The notes under the pieces are model-generated. The model was not told the origin of the DNA, ran no database searches, and saw only the letters and a list, made by a program, of their open reading frames with translations. Positions 50,861-59,810 of a stretch of DNA of 64,000 nucleotides are shown piece after piece. How positions within the stretch are numbered: the stretch's first letter is position 1; every line of letters starts with the position of its first letter. Location: the NCBI RefSeq assembly GCF_003013395.1, contig NZ_PXZM01000020.1, positions 45,594 to 109,593 on the forward strand. Reading direction: 5' to 3'. The stretch is from Brevibacillus fortis. Lineage in GTDB: Bacteria > Bacillota > Bacilli > Brevibacillales > Brevibacillaceae. Both the position numbers and the translations under genes were made by a program.

Positions 50861-51754
50861 ATGAACTTACATGCACTCCGCATTTTCGTAGAAGTAGCGT
50901 CACGAGGCAGTGTCACCGAAGCAGCAATCGCCCTCTCGATCAGTCAGCCTGCCGTCAGTGCCCAAATCCGCAAGCTGGAAAACGAGTTGGGAATCACCTT
51001 GCTCATCCCGGATGGGCGCGGTATTTCTCTCACCTATGAGGGACGTTTTCTTTATGAAAAAGCACGTCGCATTTACGACTGGGAGCGCGAAATTGAAACA
51101 CAGCTGACAGAGATGAAGCAAGGGAAGAAAGGAAAGCTCCGCATTGCTTCTACCTTTCTCCCCTCTCATTATCTCGTACCGCAGTGGCTGGCTCAGTACA
51201 AACGCGATTATGAAGGGGTCGATGTGGAAATTCGCACACGTAATTCTATGCAATCCATTGAACTGCTTTTGAGCTGTGAGGTCGATGTGGCCGTCATCAT
51301 CAAGGAATCGTGGGATGAGCTGCCTATCAATCGACATCATTTGATGGATGTTCCCTATTGGTTTATTTTGCCTGCTGATCATCCGCTTGCTGGAAAAAAG
51401 ATCAGTATGGAGCAGCTCGTGGAGGAACCATTTTTGTTGCGGGAGCAAGGCAGCTCTACCCGCGATTGGCTGTTTACCCTCTGTCGCGAGCATGGTGTGA
51501 AACGTCCGCAGGTCGGTATGCAGTATCACGGTCTGGTCGAGTCTATCCACTCCGTTCGCGCGGGATATGGGACGATGTTGGCTCCTGCGCTGGCTGTTAG
51601 GGAAATGGTAGAGCGTGGGGAGGTCGGTCGAGTAACCGTGCCTGGGGTGGAGATCAAGCGGCCCTTGTATGTCTGTACGCGTGACGGTGAGACAGATCAG
51701 CGGCCTGTTGTGGCTCAGTTTCTTGAGTTGGTAAAGCATGAGAAACTCACTTGA
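50861..51754 (+). CDS. LysR-family regulator (CysL/YwfK-like)
   Basis: 297 aa. N-terminal winged helix MNLHALRIFVEVASRGSVTEAAIALSISQPAVSAQIRKLENELGITLLIPDGRGISLT, then an effector domain starting KGKLRIASTFLPSHYLVPQWLAQYKRDYEGVDVEIRTRNS. The effector is unknown. GAGGTACAGG before ATG. Divergent from the MFS gene and probably controlling it. Confidence 0.9.
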   Translation: MNLHALRIFVEVASRGSVTEAAIALSISQPAVSAQIRKLENELGITLLIPDGRGISLTYEGRFLYEKARRIYDWEREIETQLTEMKQGKKGKLRIASTFLPSHYLVPQWLAQYKRDYEGVDVEIRTRNSMQSIELLLSCEVDVAVIIKESWDELPINRHHLMDVPYWFILPADHPLAGKKISMEQLVEEPFLLREQGSSTRDWLFTLCREHGVKRPQVGMQYHGLVESIHSVRAGYGTMLAPALAVREMVERGEVGRVTVPGVEIKRPLYVCTRDGETDQRPVVAQFLELVKHEKLT

Positions 51755-51811
51755 AAATAAGAAATGAGACCTCTCTTTGTATTCACGGCTAATAAAGCCT
51801 TCGTTCATTGG

Positions 51812-51849
51812 AAAAAAGAGGCTTTTCCTCAAAGGAATAGCCTCTTTTT
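51812..51849. terminator. Bidirectional terminator
   Basis: AAAAAGAGGCT / AGCCTCTTTTT (51812-51822, 51839-51849) with an inner TTCC/GGAA pair. It serves the LysR gene (+) and purU (-). Confidence 0.9.
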
Positions 51850-51860
51850 ATACGCAATGC

Positions 51861-52757
51861 TTATGGAAACACAATCGTCTTGTTGCCGGATACCAGCACC
51901 CGATCCTCCAGATGCCAGCGAACCGCACGTGCAAGCACCGTACGCTCTACCTGTCGTCCCAGCTGCTTCAATGCCTCGACATCTTCCTGGTGCGATACGC
52001 GTTGAACGTCTTGCTCGATAATCGGCCCTGCGTCCAGCTCTTCCGTGACGTAATGCGCAGTCGCTCCGATCAGCTTCACGCCGCGACGATACGCCTGCTC
52101 GTAAGGCTTTGCTCCGACAAAGGCTGGGAGGAAAGAATGGTGGATATTGATGATCCGCATCGCGTAATCGTCCAAAAAGCGCGGGGACAAAATCTGCATG
52201 TAGCGAGCCAGAACAATCAGATCGACGCCCTCTGCTGCTGCCAGCTGTGCTTCTTCTGCCTGTGGCTTGTTATCCTTCGTAACAGGGATGCAGCGATACG
52301 GAATGCCAAACGACTCTACGGTCTCCTGCATGTCAGGATGGTTGCTGACGACAACCGCGATATCCGCGAACAGCTCCCCGGATTTCCAGCGCCACAAGAG
52401 CTCCAAGAGACAGTGATCTTCTTTGGAAACAAACAGCGCGACCTTTTTTCGCTTGTTCGCTTCGACTAGCGACCATTCCATGCCAAAGCTCTCGGCTACA
52501 GGGCTGAATGCTTCCTTAATCTCTTCGCAACGCTCATCCAGATTGATGAGATCGAATTCAATGCGCATGAAAAACCGGCCTGTTTCCGGATCGGTCGTGT
52601 ACTGGTCAGACTGAACGATGTTTGCTCCCTGTTGGAACAAGAAGTTTGATACGGCAGCGACGATTCCCGCGCGGTCCGGGCAAGAAATCAGCATGCGCGC
52701 ACGATCTTTGTTTTTCTCTCGGTACGCGAGCCATTCTCTCTCTGATAACAATTGCAT
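51861..52757 (-). CDS. purU: Formyltetrahydrofolate deformylase
   Basis: 298 aa. An N-terminal ACT domain (ARMLISCPDRAGIVAAVSNFLFQQGANIVQSDQY) is followed by a formyltransferase-like domain: VVVSNHPDM, RYMQILSPRFL, IINIHHSFLPAFVGAKPYEQAYRRGVKLIGATAHYVTEELDAGPIIEQDV. The catalytic Asn, His and Asp are in place. It hydrolyses 10-formyl-THF to THF and formate to balance one-carbon pools. ATG with GGAGGAGAG. Single gene. Confidence 0.95.
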   Translation of the reverse strand: MQLLSEREWLAYREKNKDRARMLISCPDRAGIVAAVSNFLFQQGANIVQSDQYTTDPETGRFFMRIEFDLINLDERCEEIKEAFSPVAESFGMEWSLVEANKRKKVALFVSKEDHCLLELLWRWKSGELFADIAVVVSNHPDMQETVESFGIPYRCIPVTKDNKPQAEEAQLAAAEGVDLIVLARYMQILSPRFLDDYAMRIINIHHSFLPAFVGAKPYEQAYRRGVKLIGATAHYVTEELDAGPIIEQDVQRVSHQEDVEALKQLGRQVERTVLARAVRWHLEDRVLVSGNKTIVFP

Positions 52758-52870
52758 GGTTTACTCTCCTCCATAAAAAAACAGCAAAAAGTTGTTTGCA
52801 ATTATACCATTCCCAGAAAGGATTTCTATACCCAAAAGAGAGAAAAATGTTCACTTATCGATAAAAATTT

Positions 52871-53554
52871 TTAGATAGAGTGATTTCCAATCCCGTTTAG
52901 CAAAATATCTACGGTCAGGGCGATTTGCTCATCGTCACTGAACTGCGTAAATTCATCAGTATCCAAGACTTGCCGGAACAGAACGAGACCGATCATCGAG
53001 GATAGGATCGCCCGAAAGACAGCCTGTGTCGGGAGCGGACGCAATTCGCCCACGTCTACCTTTGCCTCAATCAGCTTATTTGCCATTTCCTTCACACCGG
53101 TGAAAACGGTCGCGATCAGTGCTTCCCTGATTTCGTCATGAAAAAAGGCTTCTTGCAGCAAAATGCGAATATGCTTTTCATTCGCCAGCACTAGATCGAT
53201 CCGGTTTCGGTACAGCTCGGTCACGATTTGTGCGAACGTTTTTTTATTCTGCTCTTTGAAGATCTCACGTACATCTTTCAAGATAAACGGGGCCGCGAAC
53301 TTGACCAATACAGGTGCTACGACGGCAAGCAAAATATCTTTTTTCGATTTGTAGTGGCGAAAAATCGTTCCCTCTGCCACTCCTGCTTCCTTGGCAATTT
53401 CAGAGGTTGAGCTGGCATGAAAGCCTTTTTCAGCGAACAGCTTCACTGATGCACGCAAAATATTGCGCTGCTTCTCTGTCATCTCACTCTCGTCTTTCAA
53501 CTCTTCTACATATTGCAACAGGCCTTCTACAAATGTTGGCGGCTTGTTCATCAC
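52871..53554 (-). CDS. TetR-family repressor of the exporter operon
   Basis: 227 aa. N-terminal TetR helix-turn-helix: MTEKQRNILRASVKLFAEKGFHASSTSEIAKEAGVAEGTIFRHYKSKKDILLAVVAP. The C-terminal helical domain has the ligand pocket and is unlike neighbours in sequence. It is the last of four genes in an operon with a HlyD-type protein, an ATPase and a permease. The twin AGTGA-N4-TCACT operators before the operon are its likely targets. Start GTG or ATG at 53554/53551. Confidence 0.9.
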   Translation of the reverse strand: MMNKPPTFVEGLLQYVEELKDESEMTEKQRNILRASVKLFAEKGFHASSTSEIAKEAGVAEGTIFRHYKSKKDILLAVVAPVLVKFAAPFILKDVREIFKEQNKKTFAQIVTELYRNRIDLVLANEKHIRILLQEAFFHDEIREALIATVFTGVKEMANKLIEAKVDVGELRPLPTQAVFRAILSSMIGLVLFRQVLDTDEFTQFSDDEQIALTVDILLNGIGNHSI

Positions 53555-53568
53555 CCATTACGCTCCTC

Positions 53569-54708
53569 TTATTCGATCTTCTTGCGGAATCGCAGAATAG
53601 CGACGGTCAGGATCAAGAGACAGAAGCTGCTCATTCCGACGACATCCTTCCAGAGCGCATCGATGTCCACGCCCTTTAAGAAAATTCCCCGCAAGATTTC
53701 CAGAAAATAGGTCAACGGGACGAGCCCGCCTAACCATTGTATCACGAGCGGCATCGAATCGCGCGGGAACATAAAGCCGGAGAGAAGCACACTGGGCAGG
53801 ATAAAGGCAAATGCCATTTGCATCGCTTGAAGCTGGGTCTTTGCCACCGTAGAAATGAAAATGCCCAAGAGAAGCGTCGTCACCAAGAATAAGACAGACA
53901 ACGTCACCAGAAGCGAAATGCTGCCTTTGACCGGGACCCCGAACCAATACGTTCCAACCAATAGCACCAGACAAAACGAGAAGAGACCTACGCCTACATA
54001 TGGAGTAATTTTGCCGAGCATCAGCTCCAATGGGCGTATAGGAGTCACGATTAACTGCTCCATCGTTCCCCGCTCCTTTTCACGTACGAGGGAGAATGCC
54101 GTCAAAATCATCGTGACGTTTTGCATAATCAAGCCGATCAAGCCGGGAATATTGAAGACAATACTCTCCATATTGGGGTTAAACAGTACGCGTGTATCCA
54201 AGCCGAGTGGCTGTTCCAGCTCTCCCAAGCCCTGTTTTTGCAGCTTCTTTTCCTGCAACGTGATCGCTTGATGCTGAACGATCAACTGGGCTTGAGAGGT
54301 AGCCGTCCGGGCGATATTCGGGTCGGAGCCATTAATGAGCATTTGCACGTCTACCGGCTCGTTGCGATCACGTTTGCGAGTGTAGTCAGGACCGATAATC
54401 AGTGCTACATTTACCGAGCCATCGTCCAGCATGGCTTCGATCTCCTCGTAACCACTTACATGGGCTGCCACCTCGAATACACGCGTATGGACGAACTGAT
54501 CAACCAGCTCGCGGCTGGCAGCAGAAGGGCTTTGATTCCAGACTGCCATCTGAATGTCATTCACGTCTGTATTGACCGCATATCCGAACAAAAACAACAG
54601 CATCAGCGGCATGACCAGTGCAATCGCCAGACTGGGACGATCCCGCTTGATTTGAATGACTTCCTTTTTCACTACAGACCAGTAACGCTCCCAGACAAAA
54701 TGCCTCAT
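53569..54708 (-). CDS. ABC-2 type permease of the HlyD/ABC exporter
   Basis: 379 aa. ABC-2 membrane domain with one N-terminal segment (SLAIALVMPLMLLFLFGYAVNTDVND), a large extracytoplasmic loop and about five C-terminal segments: FSLVREKERGTMEQLIVTPIRPLELMLGKITPYV and PSVLLSGFMFPRDSMPLVIQWLGGLVPLTYFLEILRGIFLKG. It resembles YbhR/YbhS-type drug exporters. It overlaps the ATPase gene by 4 bases. Confidence 0.9.
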   Translation of the reverse strand: MRHFVWERYWSVVKKEVIQIKRDRPSLAIALVMPLMLLFLFGYAVNTDVNDIQMAVWNQSPSAASRELVDQFVHTRVFEVAAHVSGYEEIEAMLDDGSVNVALIIGPDYTRKRDRNEPVDVQMLINGSDPNIARTATSQAQLIVQHQAITLQEKKLQKQGLGELEQPLGLDTRVLFNPNMESIVFNIPGLIGLIMQNVTMILTAFSLVREKERGTMEQLIVTPIRPLELMLGKITPYVGVGLFSFCLVLLVGTYWFGVPVKGSISLLVTLSVLFLVTTLLLGIFISTVAKTQLQAMQMAFAFILPSVLLSGFMFPRDSMPLVIQWLGGLVPLTYFLEILRGIFLKGVDIDALWKDVVGMSSFCLLILTVAILRFRKKIE

Positions 54709-55463
54709 CGGACTCCCTCCTCCGCCGCCTGTCTGGCTTCCTCCTGCCTAACCAGATCGATGAAGACATCCTCCAGATTGCCTACTCCCATCCGATCAAT
54801 CAACTCTTGGGGAGTGCCTTCCGCCAGCAGATTGCCGAAAAAGATAAAGCCGATCCAATCGCATGTCTGCGCCTCATCCATGTAGTGTGTAGTCACCAGC
54901 ACCGTGATCCCCTGTCTCGCCAGCTCATGAATGACATCCCAAAAAATCCGGCGGGAAACTGGATCGACTCCTGCTGTCGGTTCGTCCAAAATCAAAAGCT
55001 CCGGCTTGTGTAAAAGAGCGCAGGAGAGCGCCAGGCGTTGCTTCCACCCGCCTGACAGCGAACCCGCAAGCTGCTTTTCCCTGCCTGTCAGGCCTGCCAT
55101 CTCAATCAGTTCCGCTTTCCGCTGCTTGCGTTCTGCTGCACCTAATTGATAAACACCGGCATAAAAATCGAGATTCTCTTCCACCGTCAAATCTTCATAC
55201 AAGCTGAACTTTTGCGACATATATCCGATCCGTTGCTTGATTTCCTCACTCTGTGTCATGACATCGAAGCCAAGTACCGTGCCCTTTCCCGTCGTCGGGG
55301 TCAACAAACCGCAAAGCATCCGGATTGTGGTCGATTTCCCTGAGCCATTCGGACCCAAAAAACCGTAAATCGAACCTCTCGGAACCTTCAGCGTCAAGCT
55401 ATTCACGGCTACTCGATCTCCGAAACGCTTCGTCAACTGCTCGCATTGGATAGCGGCGTTCAT
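54705..55463 (-). CDS. ABC transporter ATPase of the HlyD/ABC exporter
   Basis: 252 aa. Walker A GPNGSGKST, Q-loop IGYMSQKFSLYEDLTVEENL, signature LSGGWKQRLALSCALLHKPELLILDEPTAGVDPVSRR (signature, Walker B and D-loop), H-loop TTHYMDEAQ. The C-terminal part IGFIFFGNLLAEGTPQELIDRM is normal. It powers the ABC-2 permease and overlaps both neighbours (ATGA on each side). Confidence 0.93.
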   Translation of the reverse strand: MNAAIQCEQLTKRFGDRVAVNSLTLKVPRGSIYGFLGPNGSGKSTTIRMLCGLLTPTTGKGTVLGFDVMTQSEEIKQRIGYMSQKFSLYEDLTVEENLDFYAGVYQLGAAERKQRKAELIEMAGLTGREKQLAGSLSGGWKQRLALSCALLHKPELLILDEPTAGVDPVSRRIFWDVIHELARQGITVLVTTHYMDEAQTCDWIGFIFFGNLLAEGTPQELIDRMGVGNLEDVFIDLVRQEEARQAAEEGVR

Positions 55464-56650
55464 TGACCTCCCTCCTCGTCTGCCAGCAGCACATCGGCAG
55501 GCATACCTGGTTTGATTTTGTCGAGTCCATCTGTGATATATATCGTAACAGCAAAGACAAGCTTGGTGCGTTCATCTGGCGTCTGTACATTTTTCGGCGT
55601 GAACTCTGCCTTTTCCGAGATGCGACTGATCGTTCCTGTAAACGTTTCTTCAGGGTAGGCATCCACCTCGATGCCGACCTCTTGCCCTTTTTTCACCCGA
55701 TTCAATTGTGCTTCCGGGATGTACACGACAAGCTCGAGCTGATCTGGCTTCATCATCGTAAACAAGGTAGCGCCTGTTTTGGCTACTTCCCCCTGTTCGA
55801 TAGAGGAGCGCAAGAGAGTACCATCGTCTGTTGCGGTAATCTGGGCCTTCTCCAATTGCAATAAGGCTTGATCCAGTTTCGCCCTCGCCTGCTGCTGGGT
55901 GGCGAGCAGTGCTCGAATCGCGTAATCGGTACTTCCTTCCTTCACCTGATCGAGATCCGCCTGCGCTCCAGCTTGCGCGGCTTGTGCTGTACCGATTTGG
56001 GCCGCAGCAGCAACGATGTCTTCTTGCGCAGAACGGTACTGTGCCTGTGCTTGCGCTACTTGTGCCGCCCATTGATCTGCCTGCGTTTTTGCTTGGTTCA
56101 CTGCTTCCTTTTGCGTGTCGAGGTCTTTGGCAGAGATCGCTCCTTTTTCGAAGAGCGTTGTTGCTTCCTCAAGTCTTTTTTGTTGATACAAAAGGGTCTG
56201 CTGCGCCCCTTGCCATTGCGATTCTGCCTGCGTCATCTGCTCAGTAGCACGTGCTTTTCCTGCTTCCGCCTGATTTTTTCTCGCTTGTGCCAGCTGGATA
56301 TTCGCATTTGCCTGCTGGACGTTGGCCATGCTTCTTTGAATCGTCGTATCGCGTGAACCAGCTCTCGCCTCTTCTAGTCTGGCTGTTGCTTGGTCCAATA
56401 CTGCCTGTGCTTCTGCCACAGTTATTTCGTAGCTTCGTTTATCGATTTGCGCCAGCACTTGTCCTTTTATTACTGCACTTCCCTCTTCTGCCGTAACGTT
56501 TGTAACCAATCCGCCTACTTCAGCTACGATCGGCAGCTCGATGGCCTCGATTGTCCCGGATAGTGACGGATGATTTTCGGATGTCCAATTGCAGCCCGAC
56601 AATGCCAGTAACAGTCCCCCGATACAAATTGAGCGAACAACTGGTTTCAT
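55460..56650 (-). CDS. HlyD/YbhG-type efflux adaptor lipoprotein
   Basis: 396 aa. Lipobox LALSGC (C20) anchors it in the membrane. A lipoyl half-motif (VTNVTAEEGSAVIKGQVLAQIDKRSYEI) is followed by a long Ala/Gln-rich coiled coil (residues ~75-250, QARKNQAEAGKARATEQMTQAESQWQGAQQ), then TDDGTLLRSSIEQGEVAKTGATLFTM. It is the first gene of the operon. ATG 56650. The exporter substrate is unknown; YbhG/YhiI homologues take drugs, but the TetR gene shows only that expression is inducible. Confidence 0.88.
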   Translation of the reverse strand: MKPVVRSICIGGLLLALSGCNWTSENHPSLSGTIEAIELPIVAEVGGLVTNVTAEEGSAVIKGQVLAQIDKRSYEITVAEAQAVLDQATARLEEARAGSRDTTIQRSMANVQQANANIQLAQARKNQAEAGKARATEQMTQAESQWQGAQQTLLYQQKRLEEATTLFEKGAISAKDLDTQKEAVNQAKTQADQWAAQVAQAQAQYRSAQEDIVAAAAQIGTAQAAQAGAQADLDQVKEGSTDYAIRALLATQQQARAKLDQALLQLEKAQITATDDGTLLRSSIEQGEVAKTGATLFTMMKPDQLELVVYIPEAQLNRVKKGQEVGIEVDAYPEETFTGTISRISEKAEFTPKNVQTPDERTKLVFAVTIYITDGLDKIKPGMPADVLLADEEGGQ

Positions 56651-56677
56651 AAACGCTTCCCCCTACCCATCTAATGG

Positions 56678-56691
56678 AGTGAGTAATCACT
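56678..56691. promoter_or_regulatory. TetR operator, copy 1
   Basis: AGTGAGTAATCACT: AGTGA-N4-TCACT palindrome 28 bases upstream of the HlyD-type start codon. It is the exact reverse complement of copy 2. Confidence 0.75.
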
Positions 56692-56753
56692 TTCTTTTTA
56701 TGGTAAAAAACAAGCCATAGAATCAGGATGGCGATGACCTTTTCGTTTTAGCG

Positions 56754-56767
56754 AGTGATTACTCACT
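56754..56767. promoter_or_regulatory. TetR operator, copy 2
   Basis: AGTGATTACTCACT, the exact reverse complement of the copy at 56678-56691, 62 bases away. The two frame the operon promoter, fitting cooperative repression by a TetR-type dimer. Confidence 0.75.
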
Positions 56768-56965
56768 TTTAATTGTGAGTATATGCTCCTCTTTTACGAA
56801 ATGCAATTCATTTTTTCAAATGCGCAATCGAAAAGAAATCCTGTCTGATTATTCATGCTATGATGAAGACAAGCTAGAAAAGTCCGTTGACGTCGGGTAT
56901 CAGATACTGGCGGGATGGAAAGGATTAGGAGCGTCGGGTTTAAACTACTATTTAGGGAGTGGAAA

Positions 56966-57352
56966 ATGTCTATGATGATTAGCAAAGTCGGTCAAATCAT
57001 GTTGTATGTCAATAATCAGGATCAAGCAGTGAACTTTTGGACCGAAAAACTAGGGTTCCGTGTTGTTTCAGACGAGAAGAACGGTGAAATGAGATGGATT
57101 GAAATTGCTCCCGCACAAGGCGCTGAAACAAGCATCGTTCTGCACAATAAGGAATTCGTCGCGAAAATGTCGCCTGGAATGAATCTTGGCACTCCTTCGC
57201 TCCTGCTCTTTTCGGAAAATATCGAGGAATTGCGAAACGACCTGGTTAATAAAAATGTGAAGGTTGGAGACATTGTCACGATGCCTTCAGGCCGCGTCTT
57301 TAACTTCGCAGACGATGAAGAAAATTACTTTGCTGTGCTGGAGAAAAAGTAA
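56966..57352 (+). CDS. VOC-family (glyoxalase/bleomycin-resistance-like) protein
   Basis: 128 aa. Vicinal oxygen chelate fold: KVGQIMLYVNNQDQAVNFWTEKLGFRVVSDEKNGEMRWIEIAP, then TSIVLHNKE and a C-terminal VNKNVKVGDIVTMPSGRVFNFADDEENYFAVLEKK. Metal-type residues are partly visible. Substrate cannot be told; members range from glyoxalases to fosfomycin enzymes. ATG 56966 with AGGGAGTGG. Divergent from the exporter operon, so it might share its promoter region. Confidence 0.82.
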   Translation: MSMMISKVGQIMLYVNNQDQAVNFWTEKLGFRVVSDEKNGEMRWIEIAPAQGAETSIVLHNKEFVAKMSPGMNLGTPSLLLFSENIEELRNDLVNKNVKVGDIVTMPSGRVFNFADDEENYFAVLEKK

Positions 57353-57360
57353 ATAAAATG

Positions 57361-57396
57361 AGGCGGCTGACAGGAATTGTCGGCCGCCTTTTGTTT
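57361..57396 (+). terminator. Terminator after the VOC gene
   Basis: AGGCGGC / GCCGCCT with an inner TGACA/TGTCG pairing (57361-57389), then TTTTGTTT. Confidence 0.88.
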
Positions 57397-57405
57397 CACG
57401 CCTCT

Positions 57406-59604
57406 TTAGTCGAACTTAAATTTGGACAGTGCGTCTTTCATCGCTGAGTTGATTCCTTCGTCCTGCTCCTTGTCCTGTCCCTTCAAATACTTGGCTACTT
57501 CTTTCTTCGAAACCTTGCTGCCCTTTTCCTTATCACGACGCTCCTGGAAGGTCGTCAGTTTTTCCTTGTGCCCACAAGCGCAGACAAAGGCTTGACCTTC
57601 TCCTTCCCCGCGCAGCTCCAATCTCTTGTGGCATTTTGGACATCTGGCATTGGTCTGCTTGGCAATGCTTTTGCGATAGCCGCATTCGCGATCCTGGCAC
57701 ACATGCATTTTGCCACGCTTTCCGTTTACCTCAAGCAAAAACTTATTGCACTCCGGGCACCTGCTACGGGTCAGGTTGTCGTGACGGAAAGTCTGATCGC
57801 TGTTCTTGATCTGTTGGACGACTTCTTTGGCGTACGATTTCATCTCTTCGATAAACGCTCGCTTGTTCAAGCTTCCCTTGGCGATGGCACCGAGCTTTTG
57901 CTCCCATTGGGCAGTCAAGGTCGGCGACTGCATTTCATCTGGGACGAGCTCTAGCAATTGTTTGGCTTTTGCGGTGACAAAAATATGCTTGCCGCGCTTC
58001 TCTAGCAAAAAGCTGTTAAACAGCTTCTCGATCACATCCGCGCGGGTGGCTACCGTACCAAGTCCGCCTGTTTCCCCAATCGTTTTGATCAAATCCTTGC
58101 TCTCGTTGGCCATATATTTCGCCGGGTTTTCCATCGCAGTCAGCAGACTCGCTTCCGTAAATGGCTCTGGCGGCTTCGTCTCACCCTTGGTCTGGGATAC
58201 CGACTGGATAGACAGACGTTCTCCTTTTGCAAGGGAAGGCAGGATTTGTTCCTTTACGCCATCCTTCGCATCGTCTTCTTCTACATCGTGGTCATACGCC
58301 TCTCTCCAGCCTTGGGAGAGCACGGTTTTTCCTTTTGCCAGGAACGTTTCATTCCCGATTTTCGCCTGAATGGTTGTTTGCTCGTATTCGAAGGCAGGCA
58401 GCAAAACGGCCAGGAAGCGCTTCACGATGAGATCGAAAATCTTGCGTTCCTTATCGTTCAAATCACCGAGAAAAACAGCTTGCTCCGTCGGGATAATGGC
58501 ATGGTGGTCAGATACTTTGCTGTCATCCACGAACGATTTGTTCGCTTTGATCGGGGAACGCAGGATTCTGGCGGCGAGTGGCGCATATGGCTTCATTTGC
58601 ACAGCACGGATTCGATCCGGCAGCGTCTCTACGATATCAGCAGACAGATAGCGAGAATCGGTTCGCGGATAGGTCACTGCCTTGTGATGCTCATACAATC
58701 CCTGCATGATGGACAGCGTCTGCTTTGGCGAATAGCCAAACAGCCGATTGGCATCCCTTTGCAGCTCCGTCAGATCGTACAGCGGCGGAGCAAATGTCTT
58801 TTTGTGAGCACGAGTAATCTCGATGACCTCGGCGCTTTTCTCCTGTTTGAGCGAGGCTATTAGCTGATCCGCTTTCTCCTTGGAAAACGTTTTGACATCC
58901 TTCGTTTGCTGATCTTGCCATTGAAGTTGAATCGGACCTTGGGCCACTGCAGACAGCCCGTAAAACGGCTTGGGTGTAAAGCGACGAATCTCCTCTTCTC
59001 GTGTTGCGACAATGGCAAGTGTTGGCGTCTGGACACGACCGCATGAGAGCTGGGCGTTATGCTTGCACGTCAAGGCGCGCGTAGCGTTGATTCCTACGAG
59101 CCAGTCAGCTTCTGCACGAGCAGCGGCGGAGGCAAACAAGTTTTCATAGGTTTTGCCGTCTTTCAGATTGCGGAAGCCTTCGCGGATCGCTTTATCTGTC
59201 ACGGAGGAAATCCATAGTCGCTTGATTGGTTTATTTACGTGCACCAGCTCGAGAATCCAGCGGGCCACGAGCTCTCCTTCCCGCCCTGCATCCGTCGCAA
59301 TGACAATCTGTCCGACATCGTTGCGTCTCAATTGTTGTTTGACGACCTGGAATTGCCTGTTGCTTTCCTTGATCACGACCAAGCGCAATGGGGACGGCAT
59401 AATCGGCAAATCCTCGATTCGCCACGAGCTGAATTGCTGCCCGTACGCTTCAGGATCAGCGAGGGTGACCAAATGCCCGAGCGCCCACGTTACAATATAT
59501 TTATCTCCTTCAAAAAAGCCGTTTCCTTTTTTGTGACACTGCAATACTTTGGCAATGTCGCGTCCAACCGAAGGCTTTTCTGCCAATACAACTGTTTTAC
59601 TCAT
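57406..59604 (-). CDS. topB: DNA topoisomerase III
   Basis: 732 aa. Type IA topoisomerase that decatenates and relaxes DNA. A Toprim domain opens with SKTVVLAEKPSVGRDIAKVLQC and TDAGREGELVARWI. The catalytic Tyr is in AVTYPRTDSRYLS. DSRYLSADIVETLP and ETGGLGTVATRADVIEKLF are TopB-type. A C-terminal Zn-finger pair (CPECNKFLLEVNGKRGKMHVC; CPKCHKRLELRG...CACG) is followed by a short charged tail. ATG 59604 with AAAGGATG; earlier in-frame starts lack a ribosome binding site. Length matches B. subtilis TopB (727). Confidence 0.95.
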   Translation of the reverse strand: MSKTVVLAEKPSVGRDIAKVLQCHKKGNGFFEGDKYIVTWALGHLVTLADPEAYGQQFSSWRIEDLPIMPSPLRLVVIKESNRQFQVVKQQLRRNDVGQIVIATDAGREGELVARWILELVHVNKPIKRLWISSVTDKAIREGFRNLKDGKTYENLFASAAARAEADWLVGINATRALTCKHNAQLSCGRVQTPTLAIVATREEEIRRFTPKPFYGLSAVAQGPIQLQWQDQQTKDVKTFSKEKADQLIASLKQEKSAEVIEITRAHKKTFAPPLYDLTELQRDANRLFGYSPKQTLSIMQGLYEHHKAVTYPRTDSRYLSADIVETLPDRIRAVQMKPYAPLAARILRSPIKANKSFVDDSKVSDHHAIIPTEQAVFLGDLNDKERKIFDLIVKRFLAVLLPAFEYEQTTIQAKIGNETFLAKGKTVLSQGWREAYDHDVEEDDAKDGVKEQILPSLAKGERLSIQSVSQTKGETKPPEPFTEASLLTAMENPAKYMANESKDLIKTIGETGGLGTVATRADVIEKLFNSFLLEKRGKHIFVTAKAKQLLELVPDEMQSPTLTAQWEQKLGAIAKGSLNKRAFIEEMKSYAKEVVQQIKNSDQTFRHDNLTRSRCPECNKFLLEVNGKRGKMHVCQDRECGYRKSIAKQTNARCPKCHKRLELRGEGEGQAFVCACGHKEKLTTFQERRDKEKGSKVSKKEVAKYLKGQDKEQDEGINSAMKDALSKFKFD

Positions 59605-59692
59605 GTACGACATCCTTTCAAACCAATTCAACAATCTGTATCCATTGTAAACAAAAAAGCCCTAGGAGGGGAAATCGGATTCAGGAATGAAT

Positions 59693-59728
59693 GAAAAAAG
59701 GGCCGTCTCTGGAATAGAGACAACCCTT
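59693..59728 (-). terminator. Terminator of the SbsA-like gene
   Basis: AAGGG and CCCTT (59698-59702, 59724-59728) with GTCTCT / AGAGAC inside. On the minus strand TTTTTT follows. Confidence 0.75.
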
Positions 59729-59810
59729 CTATCTTTACATTTCACCCTATACACTTGTCGCCCTTTACTGTAGCAGTCGCAAATTTCAATCCACTCTTCT
59801 CTGATTTCTT

